Positions 10,380 through 22,686 of a DNA stretch of 64,000 nt are shown here, in pieces. The first letter of the stretch is position 1. Each line of letters opens with the position of its first letter. The stretch lies in the NCBI GenBank assembly GCA_002734085.1, contig NVXV01000001.1, positions 315,860 through 379,859 on the forward strand, written 5' to 3'. The position numbers and the translations under genes are program-made. Origin of the DNA: Fluviicola sp. GTDB taxonomy: Bacteria > Bacteroidota > Bacteroidia > Flavobacteriales_D > Crocinitomicaceae. The notes beneath the pieces are model-generated. The model saw only the letters and a list, made by a program, of their open reading frames with translations, was not told the DNA's origin and made no database searches.

Positions 10380-11078
10380 ATGGGGTTTAGTAAATTTGCT
10401 GTAATAGGAGTTGGAAAATATGGTTCAACCATTGCTCTACGTCTTGCTGAAAGAGGTGCTCAAGTATTTGCTTTTGATAATTCTGAAGAAAAGATTGAAA
10501 ATATAAAAGGCGAAGTTGCTTTTGCAGTAACTTTAGATTCAACAGATTCAAAAGCATTGTCTTCTCAAAACATTGAAGAGATGGATGCTGTCGTGGTGGC
10601 TATTGGTGAAAACTTTGAAGCAACCGTTCTCACCTCTGTACATTTACTTGACCTAGGGGTTAAGCGAGTAATTGCTCGGGCAAGTGGTAACGATCAACGG
10701 TTAATATTAGAGAAAATTGGTGTAAAAGAAATTCTTACGCCCGAGGATGAGGTAGCCTTTGTTATTCGAGAAAAGCTGCTTAACCCATCGATTTTATCTT
10801 TCTTGCAATTGCCAGATGATTACGAAATTGCTGAAATTAAACCCCCAAAAGGAACTTTAAACAGATCAATAGAAGATGTTGATTTTAGAAATAAATATCA
10901 ATTGACGCTGGTGACAATGAAGCGCGAATACGACATAAAGAAAAAAGGACAATATGAGGTGGAACAACACGTTATTGGTGTGCCTAATAGCGATACGGTC
11001 ATCGAATCCCGTGACACCTTGGTCGTTTTCGGAACGGCAAAACACGTACAACGTTTTATTGATGTAAACGAATCTTAA
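10380..11078 (+). CDS. TrkA/KtrA-like potassium uptake regulatory protein
   Basis: N-terminal Rossmann FAVIGVGKYGSTIALRLAERGAQVFAFD plus a C-terminal TrkA_C-like region. Confidence 0.9.
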   Translation: MGFSKFAVIGVGKYGSTIALRLAERGAQVFAFDNSEEKIENIKGEVAFAVTLDSTDSKALSSQNIEEMDAVVVAIGENFEATVLTSVHLLDLGVKRVIARASGNDQRLILEKIGVKEILTPEDEVAFVIREKLLNPSILSFLQLPDDYEIAEIKPPKGTLNRSIEDVDFRNKYQLTLVTMKREYDIKKKGQYEVEQHVIGVPNSDTVIESRDTLVVFGTAKHVQRFIDVNES

Positions 11079-11079
11079 A

Positions 11080-11775
11080 ATGTATATTATAACTGGAACA
11101 TCTACAGGAATTGGAAGAGCATTGGCCATTCATTTTTTAGAAAAAGGTGAACACGTGCTTGGAATCTCTCGTAGAAATAACATAGAACACAACAATTTTA
11201 CTTTTGTGAAGTGTGACTTTACAGAAAGACAGCAGATGCATGATTTGGACTTGTCTCCTTATTTTGAACAAGCAAATTACCCCATCACGCTTATAAACAA
11301 TGCAGGGGTATTGGGAGACATCAAACGTTCACACGAAGTAACACTCACCCATTATGCTGATTTAAGCATGGTAAACATTGTTGCTCCTCAATTTCTTTGT
11401 AGTTACATTCTTCAATCTGTTGGATTTGATAATGTCAAAGCAATCGTAAATTTAAGTTCAGGTGCAGGAAGTAGACCTGTTCCGTCTTGGGCTGCATACT
11501 GTGCTTCGAAGGCCGCAATTGATTTATTTTCTGAAACGCTAGCGGCTGAAATTGAAGAATTAAATAAATCAACAAAGGTATACAGCCTAGCACCTGGTGT
11601 TGTTGATACCAACATGCAAGAATCCATAAGAAATAGTGAAGAACGCAACTTTTCAGCAAAACAAAATTTTGTTGATCTCTACGAAAATGAAGAGCTGCGC
11701 ACCCCAGAAGAAGTTGCGGAATTATTGGCTGCTTTTTTAGAAGAAGATCACCCCGAAGTTGTTACCAGAATATAA
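11080..11775 (+). CDS. SDR family oxidoreductase
   Basis: TGTSTGIGRALA, NNAGVLG, YCASKAAIDLFSETLA. Confidence 0.92.
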   Translation: MYIITGTSTGIGRALAIHFLEKGEHVLGISRRNNIEHNNFTFVKCDFTERQQMHDLDLSPYFEQANYPITLINNAGVLGDIKRSHEVTLTHYADLSMVNIVAPQFLCSYILQSVGFDNVKAIVNLSSGAGSRPVPSWAAYCASKAAIDLFSETLAAEIEELNKSTKVYSLAPGVVDTNMQESIRNSEERNFSAKQNFVDLYENEELRTPEEVAELLAAFLEEDHPEVVTRI

Positions 11776-11782
11776 CTGCCAA

Positions 11783-12352
11783 TTATTTCGGCGGTGCAGA
11801 TGGAGGTAAGTCTCCTTTATAATGAGAGCAAGGAATTCTCGTCCATTGGCAATGCATTTTTCGGTTAACCGTTATAGTATTCTCACCATTTTCTTCTACT
11901 TTTAATATCGCATTTGGTTGCTTAAAATATGATTTTAAACAGTTCGTGTCTATTGCCGTTTGATAAGAAGTTCCCTTACCATATTTTTCAATTAACTCAT
12001 TATAAACAGAAATATCTTTTTTGTTTTCAAACACAATACTATAAGTACCTACTGGCAAACTGATTTTCACCTGACCTGAATCATCCGTTTTTAATTGATA
12101 GTCTATCTCTTTTTCAATAAAATTAGTATCCCCTTTTCTTAGGTATAAATAGACATTTGACGCTGGATTTGGAGTCTTGAGTTCTTCGAGTATTTCTTCT
12201 GTTGGACTTGCTCCTCCACAGTACACCTGTGTTGTCGTAGCATTAATGACAACATCAAATTTTTCAGCTTGGTTTTTCGAAACCTCAACTTGTTTCGAGT
12301 TTGAACAGGCCAAAAGCACCCCGACAACACTGATTAAAATAATTTTAAACAT
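11783..12352 (-). CDS. Hypothetical lipoprotein
   Basis: Lipobox-like LISVVGVLLACSNSK. 189 aa; no recognised domain. Confidence 0.75.
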   Translation of the reverse strand: MFKIILISVVGVLLACSNSKQVEVSKNQAEKFDVVINATTTQVYCGGASPTEEILEELKTPNPASNVYLYLRKGDTNFIEKEIDYQLKTDDSGQVKISLPVGTYSIVFENKKDISVYNELIEKYGKGTSYQTAIDTNCLKSYFKQPNAILKVEENGENTITVNRKMHCQWTRIPCSHYKGDLPPSAPPK

Positions 12353-12469
12353 AATTTGTTTTCTCTATCTACTACAAAAATAAAGCCTTTGTTTGATGTA
12401 GTATCAACAGGAATGTTAATTTAAATGAATAAAGCCCTTTTTTTAAAAGAAATGATTATTTTGAGTCAA

Positions 12470-13210
12470 ATGACAAAGATATCTATTGATATAAATGCTG
12501 ATTTAGGTGAGGGTGCAGGACAAGACCATGTCATTATGCCTCTTATTTCATCGTGTAATATTGCTTGTGGTGGACACACTGGGGGTAAGGAATCAATAAA
12601 CGATACTATAAAATTGGCAGGGCTTAATAATGTTAAAATCGGTGCTCACCCTTCTTACCCAGACAAGGAAAATTTTGGGAGAGTAAATATGGAAATCTCT
12701 GATGTTGACTTAGAAGAAAGTTTAAAAAATCAACTCACTCTTTTTTATCAAATAGCCAAGCAGAACCATCAATCCGTTTCTCACATTAAAGCGCATGGTG
12801 CTTTGTATAACACAATTGCAAAAGATGAGAAAACAGCAAAAATATATTTAAGCACACTTTCAAAGCTAGGAGTTAATGCAAAGCTCTATGTACCCTATAA
12901 TTCTGTAATTTATCAATTGGCGAAATCAAATTTTGACTGTTTGGTTGAAGCTTTTATTGATCGCGCCTACAATGAAGATTTATCATTGGTGGGAAGAAAC
13001 AAAGAAAATGCGCTGCATAAAACACCCGAAAAAGCCTGGAAACAACTATATGAAATGGTGACGCAAAAAGAAGTCACTACCATCAATCGACATAAAATTA
13101 AAATCTATGCAGATACATTCTGTATTCATGGAGATCACCCCAATGCACAGCAAATCTTAGAGTATATCCATCAGAACCTTTCAAAACACAACTTATCGCT
13201 GAAAAAATGA
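12470..13210 (+). CDS. pxpA: 5-oxoprolinase subunit A (LamB/YcsF family)
   Basis: ISIDINADLGEGAG...ISSCNIACGGHTG, IGAHPSYPDKENFGR, HIKAHGALYN. Start chosen at the conserved N-terminus; the ORF opens at 12425. Confidence 0.92.
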   Translation: MTKISIDINADLGEGAGQDHVIMPLISSCNIACGGHTGGKESINDTIKLAGLNNVKIGAHPSYPDKENFGRVNMEISDVDLEESLKNQLTLFYQIAKQNHQSVSHIKAHGALYNTIAKDEKTAKIYLSTLSKLGVNAKLYVPYNSVIYQLAKSNFDCLVEAFIDRAYNEDLSLVGRNKENALHKTPEKAWKQLYEMVTQKEVTTINRHKIKIYADTFCIHGDHPNAQQILEYIHQNLSKHNLSLKK

Positions 13211-13935
13211 GTTATCACGCAGAAATAAAACCTTTTGGAGAAAACGCTTTTTTGATCGAATGGTCGAATGAAATTAGTGATTACAATCACACACAAGTTA
13301 CGGCAACAAACAAAATTATTATAGAACAGTTTAATGATAAAATAATTGAAACGACTCCTTCTTACCAAAGTCTGGCAATTTATCTTAAAAAAAACATAAA
13401 CACTTCTTTATTTATACAAAAAATAAGTGAACTATTAAACAAAGCCTGTCTTTCAGAAAAAGTGTATAGTCGAGAAGTGCATATCCCTGTTTGCTATGAC
13501 AAGGAATTTGGTTTAGACTTAGAACGGCTCTCTGAAATACACAACTTGTCAATAAAAAGCATTATTGCTCATCATACGAAAAGGATTTATCCCGTATATT
13601 TCATTGGTTTTTTACCTGGATTTCCATACTTAGAGGGACTAAACCCTATGATTTCAACACCAAGAAAAGAAAAACCAAGGAGTATTGTTCGCGCTGGATC
13701 CGTTGGAATTGCGGGAGATCAAACAGGTGTTTACCCTTTAGATTCTCCCGGAGGTTGGAACATTATCGGTCGCAGTCCAATTTCATTTTTTGATATAAAA
13801 AAAGACAGCCCTTCACTATTAAAAGCTAGAGATCAAATAAAGTTTTTTGAAATTTCAAGAGAAGAGTTCGATACCATCAAACGGGAAGTAGAAAATGATT
13901 CTTATCAATTAAAAACATTTTCTAAAGATGATTGA
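13207..13935 (+). CDS. pxpB: 5-oxoprolinase subunit B (KipI-like)
   Basis: IYPVYFIGFLPGFPYLEGL, GSVGIAGDQTGVYPLDSPGGWNIIGRSPI. 4-nt overlap with pxpA. Confidence 0.93.
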   Translation: MSYHAEIKPFGENAFLIEWSNEISDYNHTQVTATNKIIIEQFNDKIIETTPSYQSLAIYLKKNINTSLFIQKISELLNKACLSEKVYSREVHIPVCYDKEFGLDLERLSEIHNLSIKSIIAHHTKRIYPVYFIGFLPGFPYLEGLNPMISTPRKEKPRSIVRAGSVGIAGDQTGVYPLDSPGGWNIIGRSPISFFDIKKDSPSLLKARDQIKFFEISREEFDTIKREVENDSYQLKTFSKDD

Positions 13936-14770
13936 AGTAATAAAACAAGGGTTAAGAAGTTCGTTACAGGATGAAGGTCGCTTTGGTTATCGAGACCAAG
14001 GCGTTCCATTGAGTGGAGCAATGGATCATTACGCTTTTCACCTAGGTAATCATCTTTTGGGAAATGAAAAGGGAACCGTTGTAATTGAAATGATGCTTCA
14101 GGGTCCAGAATTATATTTTACAAAATCAACTTATATTGCAATCACAGGAGCCCCATTCGAAGCGCGCTTAAACGGTAAGGCAATCCCCCACTTATCTCGT
14201 GTTTTTGTTCCTGCAGGAAGTAATTTAAAATTTAAACCCCCAAAGTATGGAGTGTTTGGATATATTGCTGTTCAAGGTGGAATCAAAATGAAGCCTATTC
14301 TCAATAGTTTAAGCTATTATCCAAAAGTAGCAGATGATTTTCTCTTATCTAAAGGTCAAAAATTAGAAATAAAACAACATTCAAAAAAAGGGGGGTCTAA
14401 CGCAAAAGTCGGAAGTCAACTGGAAAACTCAGATAAAACTATAGACGTTTATCCCGGACCAGAGTTTCATTTACTTTCGAGAGAAAATCAAAAAGACTTG
14501 ACCGTAGCAAATTTCAAAATTGGTTTAAATAGTAGTCGAATGGGTTACGAAATTAAACACACGATGCAACTTCAGGCCAAAGAAATTATCACTTCTCCTG
14601 TTCAACCCGGAACGGTGCAATTAACGCCTTCAGGAAACCTCATTTGTTTAATGAGGGACGCTCAAACTACAGGTGGTTATGCACGAGTCTTTCAACTTTC
14701 AGAAAATGCAATCAATAAAATCTCTCAAAAAAGAAATGGAGAGGAAATTAAGTTTAAAATTTGCGAATAA
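13928..14770 (+). CDS. pxpC: 5-oxoprolinase subunit C (KipA-like biotin-dependent carboxyltransferase family)
   Basis: GLRSSLQDEGRFGYRDQGVPLSGAMDHYAFHLGNHLLGN, SPVQPGTVQLTPSGNLICLMRDAQTTGGYARV. Confidence 0.93.
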   Translation: MIEVIKQGLRSSLQDEGRFGYRDQGVPLSGAMDHYAFHLGNHLLGNEKGTVVIEMMLQGPELYFTKSTYIAITGAPFEARLNGKAIPHLSRVFVPAGSNLKFKPPKYGVFGYIAVQGGIKMKPILNSLSYYPKVADDFLLSKGQKLEIKQHSKKGGSNAKVGSQLENSDKTIDVYPGPEFHLLSRENQKDLTVANFKIGLNSSRMGYEIKHTMQLQAKEIITSPVQPGTVQLTPSGNLICLMRDAQTTGGYARVFQLSENAINKISQKRNGEEIKFKICE

Positions 14771-14879
14771 TCTCATTAACCCACCTAGATTTCTTTAAGA
14801 TTATAGTTTCCTTAAAGCAAAGGGTTTGGTAATCTGAATTACAAACATTACTTTTACTTTAAGTTAAATATTTAACTAC

Positions 14880-15986
14880 ATGCGTTACTATGAAACCGTA
14901 TTAGTACTTGTTGGATTAACTGTGGGTTTATTTCTGTACTCTTGTAAAAAAGAAAAAGAAGAAATCTGCCCAATTCCCCCTACAGAAGAACCATCTACTG
15001 AAGGGGTAAACGTTGATTTAACAGCTGTCCCTTACAACACGTTATCTGAATACCAGTTTTTTGATGGAGATCTGGCAGATCAACTTCCGGCAGAAGGAGT
15101 TTTGCCCTACAAGCCAGCAAGTGCATTATTTACTGATTACGCCAAAAAAAAGCGTTTTATTTGGATGCCAGAGGGTGTTAAAGCAAGTTATGTTGCTGAT
15201 GACGAACTCCTAGATATGCCAACAGGTACAGTTCTTATTAAAACCTTCTATTACGACGACGTTCAGCCTTCTGGAAACATGAAAATCATTGAAACCAGGG
15301 TAATGATACGTAAAGCTACTGAATGGATTTTTGCAGAATATGTTTGGAATGAAACACAGACCGAAGCTCACCTTGATATGATGGGGAGTAATGTTCAAAT
15401 TGATTGGTTACAAGATGGAAACCCACTTTCAACAGATTATAGAATCCCCTCAGATACTGAGTGTATGATTTGTCATAAGTCTGAAAATATTGCGATTCCT
15501 ATTGGAATTAAACCGCAAAACTTAAATATAGATTATGACTACGGTGATGGACCTGAAAATCAGCTTCAGTACTTAATATCAAAAAACTATCTAGAGAATT
15601 CAATACCTATGTCAATTAATACAGTTGTCAATTATAAAGATGAATCGGAGCCTCTGGAAAAAAGAATTCGATCTTATCTAGACATCAATTGTGCACATTG
15701 TCATAGAGAAGGTAGTCACTGTGATTACAGACCGCTCCGACTTGCTTATTCTGAAACAGCGGTGAGCGAAAATATGGGTGTCTGTGTTGAGCCAGATGAA
15801 TTTATAAGTTCTGCGCTGACCCATCTGATTGCTCCAAGTAACACAGAAAGATCGGTTCTTTTTTACCGCCTTCAGTCCACTCAACAAAATGAACGCATGC
15901 CGCTTTTAGGGCGTTCCATTGTGCATACAGAGGGACTCCAATTAATTGAAGACTATATAAACACATTAACAGATATTTGCGATTAA
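14880..15986 (+). CDS. Diheme c-type cytochrome lipoprotein (SO2930-like)
   Basis: Two CxxCH motifs (CMICH, CAHCH); lipoprotein-like N-terminus; LSEYQFFDGDLADQLPAEGVLPYKPASALFTDYAKKKRF resembles the SO2930 family. Confidence 0.82.
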   Translation: MRYYETVLVLVGLTVGLFLYSCKKEKEEICPIPPTEEPSTEGVNVDLTAVPYNTLSEYQFFDGDLADQLPAEGVLPYKPASALFTDYAKKKRFIWMPEGVKASYVADDELLDMPTGTVLIKTFYYDDVQPSGNMKIIETRVMIRKATEWIFAEYVWNETQTEAHLDMMGSNVQIDWLQDGNPLSTDYRIPSDTECMICHKSENIAIPIGIKPQNLNIDYDYGDGPENQLQYLISKNYLENSIPMSINTVVNYKDESEPLEKRIRSYLDINCAHCHREGSHCDYRPLRLAYSETAVSENMGVCVEPDEFISSALTHLIAPSNTERSVLFYRLQSTQQNERMPLLGRSIVHTEGLQLIEDYINTLTDICD

Positions 15987-15997
15987 CAACTAAAACT

Positions 15998-18022
15998 ATG
16001 AATTATAATAAACTTTTACTTCCCTTAATGATTGCTTGTATTGGAGGTTTTACTCAGGCTCAATCTACTTGTAGTACTCCGACAGTTATAACTGCAGGGC
16101 AATATACCGTGGATACAATTATGGGTACAGACATTCCCGCACCAATTTGTGCTCAAAATGGAACAGCAGGAACCGATGCCTCAGAATGGTATGAATACAC
16201 ACCGACTGACGATTATTCAATTGTTCTATCCACTGACTTAGCAATGAATGCTGGTGGCGATACTCGCGTGCACGTTTATACGGGTGCTTGTGGTGTGTTG
16301 ATCTGTCACGGTGGAGATGACGACTCTGGTGCAGGGTTTTTATCAGTGGCTAATTTTAATGTTTTTGCGGGTAACACATATCTTATCGCATTTGATAACC
16401 GTTGGTCTCCCAATGGATTTGATTTTGTTTTAGAGGAGTATCCTTATGTTCCTCCAACATCACTACCTGTTACATTCACTCCTAATGTTTTATCTGATTT
16501 ATCATCTGGATACAAATATGGTGTAGTTGATATGAATGGTGATTATCTTGATGATCTAGTTTCTGTGTCTGATGATACTCTACAGCTACACCATCAAAAC
16601 GCGGGTGGAGGTTTTACTTTCACAGAAATACAGCACGATTTAGTTAATTTTCTTCCCTCTTGGAGTTTGGCCGCTGGAGATTTTGATAAAAATGGATTCA
16701 ACGATTTATTATATGGAAATGGAAGTGGTGTGGCATTTATGAAAGCAAATGTTGATGGTACTTCATACGAGGTAATCGAGGGCTCAGAATATGTGTTTTC
16801 GCAACGTAGTAATTTTGTGGATATCAATAATGATGGGAACTTAGATGCTTTTGTATGTCATGATGTTGATCCCAATGTCTATTACTTAAATGATGGAGCA
16901 GGAAACTTACAATTCAACCAGGGAGGATTAGGAGATCATCCTGAGGGAGGTTACTATGGTTCCATTTGGACAGACTATGATAATGATGGAGATATGGATT
17001 TGTTTGTAGCGAAATGTCGCGGAGGACAATCTACAGCAAAAATAAATGAGCTGTTTCAGAATGATGGAACCGGTACTTTTACAAATGTTTCAGTAGCTGC
17101 AAATATGTATGACTCCGTACAAACCTGGTCAAGCGCATGGAACGATTTTGACAACGACGGTGATATGGACGCAATAATTGGCGCTTCTTCAACAGCGGAC
17201 GGATCACACAAGTTTATGCAGAATAACGGTGATGGGACATTCACAGATATAACAGCTGGCAGCGGATGGGATAATCACACTGAGTTAAACATCGAACACG
17301 TTTCTTACGATTTTGATAATGACGGATACACGGACGTTCTTGGTGGAGGCGGAAAAATAATGTTTAACAATGGCGATCTTACATTTTCTCCTGCCGAATA
17401 CAACTTTAGTAATGGACCTATTGGTGATTTAGACGATAATGGATTTTTAGATGTTCGTATTGGCAACACCATTTATTACAGCGATGGAAACGACAACAAT
17501 TGGCTTAAGGTCAATCTACAAGGAATTGAAAGCAACAGCAATGGAATTGGTGCAAGAATCGAAATTTTCGGTGATTGGGGAAAACAAATCCGAGAAATTC
17601 GAAGTGGCGTTGGGTTCAGATATATGAATACGCTTAATGCTCACTTTGGAATTGGCGAAGCAACAGAAATTGATTCTTTGATTGTTTGGTGGCCCTCTGG
17701 AACTAAAGATATGATTCACAATGTTACGATAAACGAATCTGTTTTGATCGTAGAAGGAACTGAAAATCTAAGCCTTTTGGAACAATCTGGAAAAAGTATC
17801 AAGCTTTACCCTAACCCAACAACAAATAAATTATCAATTGAAAATGGTGAGTTAGTTTCAAAAGAAAAGGTCTATATCATTTCTCAGTTGGGTCAGGTTG
17901 TTCAATCTTTTGACGCTAAGAAAAATGAATTTGACGTCTCTGCCCTATCTCCGGGAATGTATGTTTTCATCATCGAAGATAGCGCTGGGAAAAAGTATTC
18001 TGAGCAATTTGTGAAAAGGTAG
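15998..18022 (+). CDS. FG-GAP/VCBS repeat protein with ASPIC/UnbV-like domain and T9SS type A sorting domain
   Basis: Repeated DxDxDGxxD motifs (DYDNDGDMDLFV, DFDNDGDMDAII); GIGARIEIFGDWGKQIREIRSGVGF; C-terminal IKLYPNPTTNKLSIE...GMYVFIIEDSAGKKYSEQFVKR. Confidence 0.9.
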   Translation: MNYNKLLLPLMIACIGGFTQAQSTCSTPTVITAGQYTVDTIMGTDIPAPICAQNGTAGTDASEWYEYTPTDDYSIVLSTDLAMNAGGDTRVHVYTGACGVLICHGGDDDSGAGFLSVANFNVFAGNTYLIAFDNRWSPNGFDFVLEEYPYVPPTSLPVTFTPNVLSDLSSGYKYGVVDMNGDYLDDLVSVSDDTLQLHHQNAGGGFTFTEIQHDLVNFLPSWSLAAGDFDKNGFNDLLYGNGSGVAFMKANVDGTSYEVIEGSEYVFSQRSNFVDINNDGNLDAFVCHDVDPNVYYLNDGAGNLQFNQGGLGDHPEGGYYGSIWTDYDNDGDMDLFVAKCRGGQSTAKINELFQNDGTGTFTNVSVAANMYDSVQTWSSAWNDFDNDGDMDAIIGASSTADGSHKFMQNNGDGTFTDITAGSGWDNHTELNIEHVSYDFDNDGYTDVLGGGGKIMFNNGDLTFSPAEYNFSNGPIGDLDDNGFLDVRIGNTIYYSDGNDNNWLKVNLQGIESNSNGIGARIEIFGDWGKQIREIRSGVGFRYMNTLNAHFGIGEATEIDSLIVWWPSGTKDMIHNVTINESVLIVEGTENLSLLEQSGKSIKLYPNPTTNKLSIENGELVSKEKVYIISQLGQVVQSFDAKKNEFDVSALSPGMYVFIIEDSAGKKYSEQFVKR

Positions 18023-18137
18023 TTTTTCAATTGAAGGAAAAAAATTGTTGTGCCATAAAACTGTACAATTCTGCCGACAGCATGCAAATAGATATAATTT
18101 TATGGTGTATAAACAGGTTCTGTGCAATTATAAAAAT

Positions 18138-19190
18138 ATGAGAAACATACTCCTTTTATTCGTTATCTTAAGTCTTTACAACTGTAATTCAAAAGTTGAA
18201 AAAAGAGATTCTTCAGAGATTCGATTGAATGAGATTATCACCAAAGTGGACAGTACTAGTGCCTTTAACGGTATTGTAGGAATACTCAGAAAAGGTGAAA
18301 AACCACATATTGTTTATCACGGTTTTAAATCGCCTAAAGAAAAAAGTTCAAAGCTTGATTCGAGTGATTACTTTCATCTTGCGAGTAATAGCAAGTTGTT
18401 TACAGGTTTTGCTATTCTAAAAGTAATGAATGAATTTGATTTAAAACATACTGACTCAATCGCACCGTTCTTTCCAGAACTACATCCAGAACTTCAAAGA
18501 GTTACGATTCAACAATTAGCTAATCATACCTGTGCTATTCATGACTATTTTTCATTGGTTGACGAACCTAATCAAATAACAAATAAACAAGCCTTAAATC
18601 TCATATCCCAGTTAGATTCTACCGTTTATGAGCCCGGATTGCGTTGGGGATATACGAACTCAGGCTATGTATTATTGAGCTTATTGGTAGAAAGAGTGAC
18701 TCAAAGGGGCTATAACGACTATTTAAAGCAGGAAATTCTTTCACCACTAGGGATAACCAATGCCCAACTTCATCCAAACAAAATAAATGCACTGAAAGGT
18801 TATGAAAACAATCAGCTTTCTCAGACTTTATCCATAACAACAGGAGATGCAGGTATTTTTATAACTTCTCAAGATCTAATTGAATTTTTTGAGAATCAAG
18901 ATAAAATGTCTGCCCATATCGATGAAGCTAAAATGTGGTCATCTCCTTGGAGAAATGAAGAATGGAGGTATGGATTTGGTTGGTTCTTTTCGGAAGATAC
19001 CCTTGGGAAATTTAGAGCGCACTCGGGAAAAAGTAGTGGCTTTGAGTCATACATCCGTATAAGCGATACAAATGATCTAATGATTTTTGTTCTTTCTAAC
19101 AATGTGAATGGGAGCGCAAAACTTATCAGAAAGAAAATAATTGAAGAATTAATAAAAACTACGCACAACAAAACCTATAAGAAACACTAA
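18138..19190 (+). CDS. Serine hydrolase (beta-lactamase/D-Ala-D-Ala carboxypeptidase-like) lipoprotein
   Basis: FHLASNSKLFTGFAILK (SxxK), WGYTNSGYVLLSLLVERV (YxN). Start chosen at the signal sequence MRNILLLFVILSLYNC; the ORF opens at 18045. Confidence 0.85.
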   Translation: MRNILLLFVILSLYNCNSKVEKRDSSEIRLNEIITKVDSTSAFNGIVGILRKGEKPHIVYHGFKSPKEKSSKLDSSDYFHLASNSKLFTGFAILKVMNEFDLKHTDSIAPFFPELHPELQRVTIQQLANHTCAIHDYFSLVDEPNQITNKQALNLISQLDSTVYEPGLRWGYTNSGYVLLSLLVERVTQRGYNDYLKQEILSPLGITNAQLHPNKINALKGYENNQLSQTLSITTGDAGIFITSQDLIEFFENQDKMSAHIDEAKMWSSPWRNEEWRYGFGWFFSEDTLGKFRAHSGKSSGFESYIRISDTNDLMIFVLSNNVNGSAKLIRKKIIEELIKTTHNKTYKKH

Positions 19191-19200
19191 TGTGTTTTTT
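19182..19200 (+). terminator. Weak intrinsic terminator candidate overlapping a stop codon
   Basis: AAACAC-TAAT-GTGTTT followed by further Ts. Confidence 0.4.
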
Positions 19201-19403
19201 ATTTGTCAATTGTATTTGATTGTTTCTAAAGTTTATTTGACAGAAGCACATGGAACTAAATTAATATGACAAATAAACCTTACAAAAAGGTTATGAAGTA
19301 CTTTCCTCTTGCTTCAAAACAGCATAATTTTCCAATTCCACACCTTTTCAGTCTCAAATTACCCGTTAATTTATTATCTTCGCGAGTGATTTTGATTTTC
19401 TAA

Positions 19404-21668
<2,265 letters not shown>

Positions 21669-21689
21669 ATATCAAGATTTTAATATTCA

Positions 21690-21722
21690 ACTCCTCAGCA
21701 TTTTTGTTGAGGAGTTTTTTTT
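21690..21722 (+). terminator. Intrinsic terminator downstream of isocitrate dehydrogenase
   Basis: AACTCCTCA-N10-TGAGGAGTT followed by a T-run. Confidence 0.85.
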
Positions 21723-22686
21723 ACAATTTTTGGTACTCCCAAACAGGGTTTCCTTTCTCGCCAGTAGAGGTATAAAAATCGATAAAACGCCATTTATATA
21801 AAAACCCGTTTTGGTCTTCAATGATGTATGTATTGTCTGAGTTAACAATATATGTACTTCCCGAAAACGCTTTCCAATCATACCCAATTTCATTAATGCT
21901 CTCATTCAACTGTAAAAATGTTGCTATTTCTAAATCTACTCCATCAAAACTCAGTGATTCGTCTAATAAAGACTTTGTATTATATCGGTTTAATAAGCAT
22001 CCCGTAACTAAATAAGGTGTTTCTTCAGGTTCGTAAAAAATGTGTGTATATTGTGTAAAAACTAAATCCCAGTCTTCTTTTGGCGGCTCAACCATGACCT
22101 GCTGTTTTGTACTTAAATTAAAAAAGCTAAAGTTGTAAGCATCATCAACGGGTAAGAGAATCGTGTCTAACTGATTTGAGTTTAACTGAGCAAAGACAAA
22201 TTTAAACGCATTTTCATCAGCCGATAGAAACTTCGATTTGAAAAACCCCTGATGTATTCCAGATTCATCATATCCTCGATCAATTATGTAGATCATTCCC
22301 GTTGACCAATCTCCAATTGCAGTTTTCGTCATATCTCCATTGGGAGCATCTAGTTTTTTATTAGCGGTATAGCCAGCGGTATCATCAACGAGTTGGAAAT
22401 CGGTCTCATTTGTCGGGTAAACAAACATTGATTTAGAAGAATTCAGAATAATTCTATGATTATTAGGGTCTGATTCAAAACCTAAATCCCATGTAGTTTT
22501 TATATTTTGACCGACTACTTTGTTTTCTTTTAGGTTAAAATAAATTTGCCACTTATAATCACTGGACATATTTACTTCACTCGTAATCACATCTCCCGGT
22601 TCCTGTTTAGGAACAGGAATTTCTTCTTTTAAACAGGAAGCAAGTGAGCCCAAAACTAAAATCATAATTAAAAATTGTTTTCTCAT
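21721..22686 (-). CDS. HmuY-like lipoprotein
   Basis: Lipobox LGSLASCLKEE; WDLGFESDPNNHRIILNSSKSMFVYPTNETDF and WDLVFTQYTHIFYE...YLVTGCLLNRYNT are typical of the HmuY family. Confidence 0.85.
   Translation of the reverse strand: MRKQFLIMILVLGSLASCLKEEIPVPKQEPGDVITSEVNMSSDYKWQIYFNLKENKVVGQNIKTTWDLGFESDPNNHRIILNSSKSMFVYPTNETDFQLVDDTAGYTANKKLDAPNGDMTKTAIGDWSTGMIYIIDRGYDESGIHQGFFKSKFLSADENAFKFVFAQLNSNQLDTILLPVDDAYNFSFFNLSTKQQVMVEPPKEDWDLVFTQYTHIFYEPEETPYLVTGCLLNRYNTKSLLDESLSFDGVDLEIATFLQLNESINEIGYDWKAFSGSTYIVNSDNTYIIEDQNGFLYKWRFIDFYTSTGEKGNPVWEYQKL

Noticed and set aside
19266-19403. Small ORF MTNKPYKKVMKYFPLASKQHNF... upstream of icd
   Set aside because: Only ~45 codons, no recognised family, and lies in a likely regulatory intergenic region; not enough support to call.
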